DNA from: Oscillospiraceae bacterium
GTDB lineage: Bacteria; Bacillota; Clostridia; Oscillospirales; Oscillospiraceae
Direction of reading: 5' to 3'
NCBI GenBank assembly: GCA_017437095.1
Contig: JAFSBW010000027.1
Location: 1 to 53,639 of the forward strand
DNA length: 53,639 bases
Shown in pieces: positions 45,989-53,639 of the stretch. The notes beneath the pieces were generated by a model. That model ran no database searches, was not told the DNA's origin, and was given only the letters and a program-made list of their open reading frames with translations. Numbering within the stretch: the first letter of the stretch is position 1; every line of letters begins with the position of its first letter. The position numbers were made by a program, and so were the translations under genes.

Positions 45989-47095
45989 ATGCGCTTCACC
46001 TGTGAAAAAAGCCTGCTGGTAAACGGCCTGAACATTACCAGCCGTACGGTATCTCAAAAAAGCACCCTTTCCGCTCTGGAAGGCATTCTCTGCCAGGCAG
46101 ATGTGGGCCTGAGCCTTACCGGCTACAATATGGAAACCGCCATTACCTACCGCATTGATGCGGAGGTTGCCGATCCCGGCTCCTGCGTGCTGCCTGCGAA
46201 ACTCTTTGGTGACATCGTGCGCCGCCTGCCGGAAGGCCCTGTGACCGTAGTTGTAGATGAAAGCTTCCATGTTTCCATCCGGGCGGGCTATGCATCCTTT
46301 GCCATCTCTGCCGAAAGCAGCGAGGATTACCCGGAGCTGCCCGATGTAGGCCAGGGCCGGGCAGTTCTGATCCCCCAAAAGGCTTTGAAAGAGCTGATCT
46401 CCGGCACTATTTTTGCTGTTTCTGACAACCAGGCCCGGCCTATCCATACCGGCGTTAAGTTTGAGGTAAGCGACGAGACCGTTTCCGCCATCGCTGTAGA
46501 CGGTTTCCGCCTGGCCCGGCGCACCTGGCATGCAGACAGCCCTATCGGCCGGGAGCTTAGCTTTGTAGTTACCTCCCCCAGCCTGAAAGAAGTAGAAAAG
46601 ATCCTTTCGGATTCGGAAGAAGAAGCTGCTTTTACTCTGGGTAAGACCCATATCCTTTTCCAGATCGGCGGAGCTACCCTGGTTTGCCGCCTGCTGGAGG
46701 GCGATTTTCTGGATTGGCGCCGGGTAGTGCCTACCAACTGCCCCATCCGCCTGGGCGCCCATGTGAGCGACCTGCTCAGCAGCATTGAGCGCGTGGGCCT
46801 GGTGGTCAATGAAAAATACAAGAGCCCGGTGCGCTGTGTGTTCTCTAACCAGGAGCTGCAGCTGCGCACCAATACCACCCTGGGCTCTGCCCAGGATAAA
46901 TGCGCCATTGCCGGCGACGGCAAGGAGCTGGAGATCGGCTTTAACGGCCGCTACCTCTCCGATGCTCTGAAGGCCATTCCCTGCGAGGAGGTTATTTTGG
47001 AGCTGACCAACGGCCTGAGCCCCATTGTGCTTACCCCTGCGGAAAACAAGTATGATTTCTCTTACATGGTGCTGCCGGTAAGAATCAAAAACTGA
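45989..47095 (+). CDS. dnaN: DNA polymerase III beta subunit (sliding clamp)
   Basis: The clamp encircles DNA and tethers polymerases and repair factors. The 368-residue protein consists of three similar clamp domains; typical segments are MRFTCEKSLLVNGLNITSR, SGTIFAVSDNQARPIHTGVKFEV, FVVTSPSLKEVEKIL and the C-terminal PVRIKN in place of the usual PMR(L). It lies between oriC and the S4-domain gene; the operon continues to gyrA. Confidence 0.97.
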   Translation: MRFTCEKSLLVNGLNITSRTVSQKSTLSALEGILCQADVGLSLTGYNMETAITYRIDAEVADPGSCVLPAKLFGDIVRRLPEGPVTVVVDESFHVSIRAGYASFAISAESSEDYPELPDVGQGRAVLIPQKALKELISGTIFAVSDNQARPIHTGVKFEVSDETVSAIAVDGFRLARRTWHADSPIGRELSFVVTSPSLKEVEKILSDSEEEAAFTLGKTHILFQIGGATLVCRLLEGDFLDWRRVVPTNCPIRLGAHVSDLLSSIERVGLVVNEKYKSPVRCVFSNQELQLRTNTTLGSAQDKCAIAGDGKELEIGFNGRYLSDALKAIPCEEVILELTNGLSPIVLTPAENKYDFSYMVLPVRIKN

Positions 47096-47105
47096 GGAAA
47101 TAACT

Positions 47106-47346
47106 ATGAAAGTTACGGTTAGTAAAAAAACTGCGCCGGAAACGCCCTTGAAGATCACCACCGAGTTTATCAAGCTGGAAGCGGCTTTAAAGCTGGCCAA
47201 TGTGGTAGAAAGCGGCGGCATGGCGAAAAACATGATCCTCGACGGATTAGCCAAGGTTAACGGCGAGGTATGCACCATGCGGGGCAAGAAGCTGTACCCC
47301 GGAGACCTGTTTACCTTTATGGGCCAGAGCTTTGTGATCGTAGGCG

Positions 47347-47360
<14 letters not shown>
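47106..47360 (+). CDS. yaaA: S4-domain RNA-binding protein YaaA (RlbA-like)
   Basis: An 84-residue S4-like RNA-binding protein conserved between dnaN and recF in Firmicutes. The S4 pattern is EFIKLEAALKLANVVESGGMAKNMILDGLAKVNGE, with the tail KLYPGDLFTFMGQSFVIV. In Bacillus the homologue is linked to ribosome assembly; here only position and domain support that. It overlaps recF by 14 bases, indicating coupled translation. Confidence 0.92.
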
Positions 47361-50393
<3,033 letters not shown>

Positions 50394-50407
50394 GGAGGTG
50401 ACGCATT

Positions 50408-52906
50408 TTGGCAAAGCATAATCGCAACTATAAGCCTGAGGATATTCTGTTTCCTGATCAGGTGATCACCCAGAGCAATCTGGTGGAGGAAATGGAAAAA
50501 TCCTACATTGAGTACGCCATGAGCGTCATCGTTGGCCGTGCTCTTCCCGATGTCCGTGACGGCCTGAAGCCTGTTCACCGCCGCATCCTCTACACCATGC
50601 ATGAGGACGGCCTGACCCCGGACAAAAAGTATAAAAAATCCGCTACCACCGTTGGCTCTGTTCTGGGTAAGTACCACCCCCACGGCGACAGCTCCGTATA
50701 CGATGCCATGGTGCGCCTGGCTCAGGATTTCTCCATGCGCTATACGCTGGTAGACGGCCAGGGCAATTTCGGCTCTGTAGACGGCGACCCTGCCGCTGCT
50801 TACCGCTATACCGAGGCCCGTCTGGCAAAAATTTCCAGCGAAATGCTCCGGGATATCGACAAGGACACCGTAGATTGGGACCCCAACTTCGATGAAAGCC
50901 TGAAAGAGCCCCGGGTTTTGCCCAGCCGCTTCCCTAACCTTTTGGTAAACGGCTCCTCCGGCATTGCCGTTGGTATGGCTACCAACATTCCGCCCCACAA
51001 TCTGACGGAGGTTATCAACGCCTGCATCTGCGTGCTGGACGACAGCGAAGCTACCCTGCCGGACCTGATGGAGCATATTTCCGGCCCAGACTTCCCTACC
51101 GGCGGTATCATCATGGGCCGCAGCGGCATCCGCGCCGCCTACGCCACCGGCCGTGGCAAGATCGTTGTGCGGGCCCGTACAGAATTTGAGACCTTTAACA
51201 ACGACCGCACCCGCATTATCGTAAACGAGCTGCCCTACCAGGTAAATAAGCGGCAGCTGTTTAAGGTAATGGTGGATCAGGTAAAGGATAAGCGCCTGGA
51301 AGGCATTTCCGACCTGCGTGACGAAAGCGACCGCAACGGCATGCGCATGGTCATCGAGCTGAAGAAGGATGCCAACCCCCAGGTTGTGCTGAACACGCTG
51401 TTTAAGCAGACTGCTCTGCAAAGCAGCTTTGGTATTATTATGCTGGCTCTGGTGGACGATCAGCGCCAGCCCAGGATCCTCTCCCTGCGCCAGATCATCG
51501 ACGAGTATCTGCGCCACCAGGAGGATGTGCTTACCCGGCGCACCCAGTATGACCTGCGCAAGGCCAGAGAGCGGGCCCACCTGTTGGAGGGTCTGCTGAT
51601 CGCCCAGGATAATATCGACGAAGTGATCCATATTATCCGCACCGCTTACGACGATGCCAAGCAAAAGCTCATGGAGCGCTTCGGCCTGGACGATGTGCAG
51701 GCCCAGGCCATTTTGGATATGCGCCTGAAGGCGCTGCAGGGCCTGGACCGGGAAAAGCTGCAAAACGAGTATAACGAGCTTATGCAGCGCATCGGCTACT
51801 TTGAAGAGCTGCTGGCAGACTCAGCCAAGCTGCGGGGCGTGCTGCGCCAGGAGCTGATCGCTATCCGGGATAAGTATGGCGACAAGAGAAAGACGGAGAT
51901 CCAGGACATCGAGGACGAGATCGACATTGAAGACCTTATCGAGGAAGAAACCTGCGCCTTTACCTTCTCGAGCCACGGCTATGTAAAGCGGATGCCGGTG
52001 GATACCTACCGCACCCAGAGCCGGGGCGGCCGGGGCGTAAACGCTCAGAATTTGAAGGAAGAAGACTTTGTAAAGAGCCTGACCGTAGCTTCTACCCACG
52101 ATCATATGCTCTTCTTTACCGACCTTGGCCGGGTACACCACCGCAAGGGCTACCAGATCCCGGAAGCCGGCAGAACGGCCCGGGGCACTGCCATCGTAAA
52201 CGTGCTGCCCCTGCTGCCGGAGGAATCCGTTACCGCCATTGTTACCACCCGGGAGTTTAACGAGGACGAATACCTGGTAATGGTTACCCGCAACGGCACC
52301 GTTAAGCGCATCCCCTTCGTTGCCCTTTCTACCAACCGCAAGACGGGCATCCGCGCCATTACTCTGGACGAGGGCGACCATCTGGTAAATGTAATGCGCA
52401 CCAACGGCGACGATAAGATCCTCATTACCACTACCGACGGTATGGCCATCTGCTTCCATGAGACCGATGTGCGCCCCATGGGCCGTGACGCTATGGGCGT
52501 TAAGGGCATCGCCTTGGGCGAGGGCGACTTTGTAGTTGGCGCGGAAAAGGCGGAAGAGGGCTGCACCCTGCTTACCGTTACCGAAAACGGCTACGGCAAG
52601 CGCACCGAGCTTTCCGAGTATCTGCGCACCGGCCCCAACGGGGAAAAGACCCCCCAGAGCCGTGGCGGCAAGGGCCTGAAGAACTATAACATCACTGCCA
52701 AGACCGGCCGGGTGGCAGCCTGCCGTGTGGTCAAGGAAAATGACGATGTTATGCTCATTGAAAACGGCGGCGTGATCATCCGCGTGCCGGCTTCGGACAT
52801 TAACATTTATAAGCGGGATGTGCAGGGCGTTATCGTCATGCGCATTGAAGAGGGCAACAAGCTGGTAAGCATGGAGCGTATCAGCCCGATGGAGGAAGAA
52901 GCATGA
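50408..52906 (+). CDS. gyrA: DNA gyrase subunit A
   Basis: GyrA carries the DNA breakage-reunion site. The 832-residue protein starts at TTG 50408 after GGAGGTG. The quinolone-determining region reads [17 protein letters not shown] with Ser and Asp at the positions equivalent to E. coli Ser83 and Asp87, so the common resistance changes are absent. The catalytic Tyr lies in [11 protein letters not shown]. The C-terminal beta-pinwheel follows; the GyrA-box-like motif is QSRGGRGV, a close variant of QRRGGKG, and a second QSRGGKG occurs later. Its TGA overlaps the start of the next gene (ATGA). Confidence 0.98.
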   Translation: MAKHNRNYKPEDILFPDQVITQSNLVEEMEKSYIEYAMSVIVGRALPDVRDGLKPVHRRILYTMHEDGLTPDKKYKKSATTVGSVLGKYHPHGDSSVYDAMVRLAQDFSMRYTLVDGQGNFGSVDGDPAAAYRYTEARLAKISSEMLRDIDKDTVDWDPNFDESLKEPRVLPSRFPNLLVNGSSGIAVGMATNIPPHNLTEVINACICVLDDSEATLPDLMEHISGPDFPTGGIIMGRSGIRAAYATGRGKIVVRARTEFETFNNDRTRIIVNELPYQVNKRQLFKVMVDQVKDKRLEGISDLRDESDRNGMRMVIELKKDANPQVVLNTLFKQTALQSSFGIIMLALVDDQRQPRILSLRQIIDEYLRHQEDVLTRRTQYDLRKARERAHLLEGLLIAQDNIDEVIHIIRTAYDDAKQKLMERFGLDDVQAQAILDMRLKALQGLDREKLQNEYNELMQRIGYFEELLADSAKLRGVLRQELIAIRDKYGDKRKTEIQDIEDEIDIEDLIEEETCAFTFSSHGYVKRMPVDTYRTQSRGGRGVNAQNLKEEDFVKSLTVASTHDHMLFFTDLGRVHHRKGYQIPEAGRTARGTAIVNVLPLLPEESVTAIVTTREFNEDEYLVMVTRNGTVKRIPFVALSTNRKTGIRAITLDEGDHLVNVMRTNGDDKILITTTDGMAICFHETDVRPMGRDAMGVKGIALGEGDFVVGAEKAEEGCTLLTVTENGYGKRTELSEYLRTGPNGEKTPQSRGGKGLKNYNITAKTGRVAACRVVKENDDVMLIENGGVIIRVPASDINIYKRDVQGVIVMRIEEGNKLVSMERISPMEEEA

Positions 52907-53358
52907 AATTGGCAAACGCATTGGCTCAGCGCTCCGAGCTGCAGACCCGGATCAACCAGCTGCGCATTCGGCTGAACAACAACGCCCTGGTGCAAGAGGG
53001 TGAGACCCCTGCGGAAGATCCTAAGGAGCTTCTTAAGGAGCTGGACAAGGACTATAAGACCCTGGAAAGCCTGATTGGCCGCATCAACCGCACCAATAAC
53101 GAAACCAAGCTCGATAGCGGCGAAACCCTGACGGAGCTTTTGGCCCGGCGGGACTGCCTTACCGGCAAGCTGGAGATCATGCGCCAGTTTTTGGATCATG
53201 CCAGCGCCCGGGTACAGCGCCACAGCGTCAGCGAAATTAAGATCGTAAGCACTGTGGATGTGCGCAGCCTGCAAAAGCAGGTGGATAAGCTCTGCGCCCA
53301 GCTGCGGCAGGTGGACGAGACCATCCAGGAGAAAAACTGGACCACAGAGCTTCTGTAA
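52903..53358 (+). CDS. DIP1984-family protein (coiled-coil, formerly septicolysin-like)
   Basis: A 151-residue helical protein with [50 protein letters not shown] [12 protein letters not shown] and [21 protein letters not shown], ending NWTTELL. This is the conserved pattern of the DIP1984 family, whose function is unknown; the old name septicolysin is not functional evidence. It is coupled to gyrA (ATGA overlap), which may simply reflect operon capture. Confidence 0.9.
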   Translation: MKLANALAQRSELQTRINQLRIRLNNNALVQEGETPAEDPKELLKELDKDYKTLESLIGRINRTNNETKLDSGETLTELLARRDCLTGKLEIMRQFLDHASARVQRHSVSEIKIVSTVDVRSLQKQVDKLCAQLRQVDETIQEKNWTTELL

Positions 53359-53363
53359 AAACT

Positions 53364-53385
53364 ATGGGCGGCAATAGCCGCCCAT
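53364..53385. terminator. Hairpin after the gyrA operon
   Basis: ATGGGCGGC (53364-53372) and GCCGCCCAT (53377-53385) around AATA, five bases after the last stop. No T-run follows, so termination is uncertain. A second, imperfect GGGCGACC/GGTCGTCC hairpin lies at 53413-53431. Confidence 0.55.
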
Positions 53386-53498
53386 GCAAGTATATCAAAA
53401 AGTCCTTTGTAGGGGCGACCATCGGTCGTCCGAAATAAGAAAAGTCGGGAATTTCTTGAAATATTAGAAAAATCAACACATTTCTGCCGGACGAGCAC

Positions 53499-53639
53499 TG
53501 TGTACAGTGTAGTAACATAGTACACAGGTGTGTAAAGACATGGTACACAGTTTTATGGTACAATAAAGGCATCAAAAAACAGACAAAAGGAGTGCTGTAA
53601 GATGCCGTGGGAGTGTAGAACTGTGGAAAAACAAAGAGA
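53499..53639 (+). mobile_element. Probable left end of an insertion sequence (cut by window edge)
   Basis: A new sequence context begins near TGTGTACAG (53499): ACATAGTACACAG (53515-53527) and ACATGGTACACAG (53538-53550) are direct repeats 23 bp apart, as expected for transposase-binding sites. They are followed by TGG-TACAAT (extended -10, 53559-53564), AAAGGAG and the start of a transposase-like frame. The element lies just beyond the gyrA operon. Its far end is outside the window. Confidence 0.45.
53602..53639 (+). CDS. Start of a probable transposase (partial, 12 residues)
   Basis: ATG 53602 follows AAAGGAG by 12 bases and opens the frame MPWECRTVEKQR before the window ends. An N-terminus of the form MPW-x5-V-x-x-Q/E-R is how IS481-like transposases commonly start, which is my only basis for the call. 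Twelve residues cannot prove it. Confidence 0.4.
   Translation, partial: MPWECRTVEKQR

Noticed and set aside
52903..53358. Pore-forming toxin (septicolysin) reading of the DIP1984 protein
   Set aside because: The name is historical; the sequence is a soluble helical protein without signal peptide or toxin features.

Overview
The window looks like a chromosomal, origin-proximal segment of a GC-rich, endospore-forming Clostridia bacterium, most likely Oscillospiraceae/Ruminococcaceae-like. Reasons: a SpoIIE phosphatase, a PdaA-type cortex deacetylase, Gram-positive style AGGAGG ribosome sites and TTGACA-N17-TATAAT promoters, the dnaA-dnaN-yaaA-recF-gyrB-gyrA block, parABS with consensus parS sites, an NfnAB ferredoxin-linked transhydrogenase (anaerobe) and dispersed multi-hairpin repeats that I associate with this group. 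The placement is inference; no rRNA gene is present to confirm it.

Layout. 0-5 kb: end of pnp, a repeat-filled gap, bioY, pdaA, then spoIIE on the minus strand. 4.6-10.7 kb (+): CYTH protein, DnaQ-like exonuclease, aminotransferase, murI, udk, HAD phosphatase, YhcH and DUF89 proteins. 10.7-13.8 kb (+): autoregulated YtrA-type GntR/ABC operon. 14-15.3 kb: D,D-carboxypeptidase. 15.4-21.5 kb (-): Mn-type CDF exporter, two HAD phosphatases, ASCH fusion protein, four-helix-bundle protein, rlmD and an acetyltransferase, interspersed with modular hairpin repeats. 21.7-28.5 kb (+ except one gene): PflX-like radical SAM protein, a tiny Cys-rich peptide, rpsF-ssb-rpsR, nrdR and a membrane protein, TetR/ABC-2 exporter operon. 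28.5-44 kb (mostly -): eukaryote-like glgB, nfnAB, a lipoprotein pair, mscL, serS, PspC protein, parB-parA with two parS sites, lipid kinase, RlmL-like methyltransferase, queH, mtaB. 44-53.4 kb (+): a candidate small RNA, oriC, then dnaA to gyrA and a DIP1984 protein. The last ~140 bases look like the left end of an insertion sequence.

How it fits together. Replication and segregation functions sit around a bipartite origin (DnaA boxes before and after dnaA; parS 5-6 kb to the left). Genes to the left are mostly leftward and those to the right rightward, as expected for divergent replichores. Nucleotide and metabolite housekeeping (Udk, MurI, HAD enzymes, DUF89, YhcH, NrdR), RNA modification (RlmD, RlmL-like, QueH, MtaB), cell envelope and sporulation (SpoIIE, PdaA, D,D-carboxypeptidase) and two inducible ABC exporters fill the rest.

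Most genes are conserved housekeeping genes. I did not find an obvious new defence or biosynthetic system. The best candidates for something undescribed are a promoter-terminator small RNA unit upstream of dnaA, a 77-residue protein resembling RiPP leader peptides, a 50-residue Cys/Asn/Gly membrane peptide, a lipoprotein pair built from three copies of one domain, and the modular mini-hairpin repeats at 17.4-19.7 kb. No tRNA, rRNA or CRISPR array was seen.
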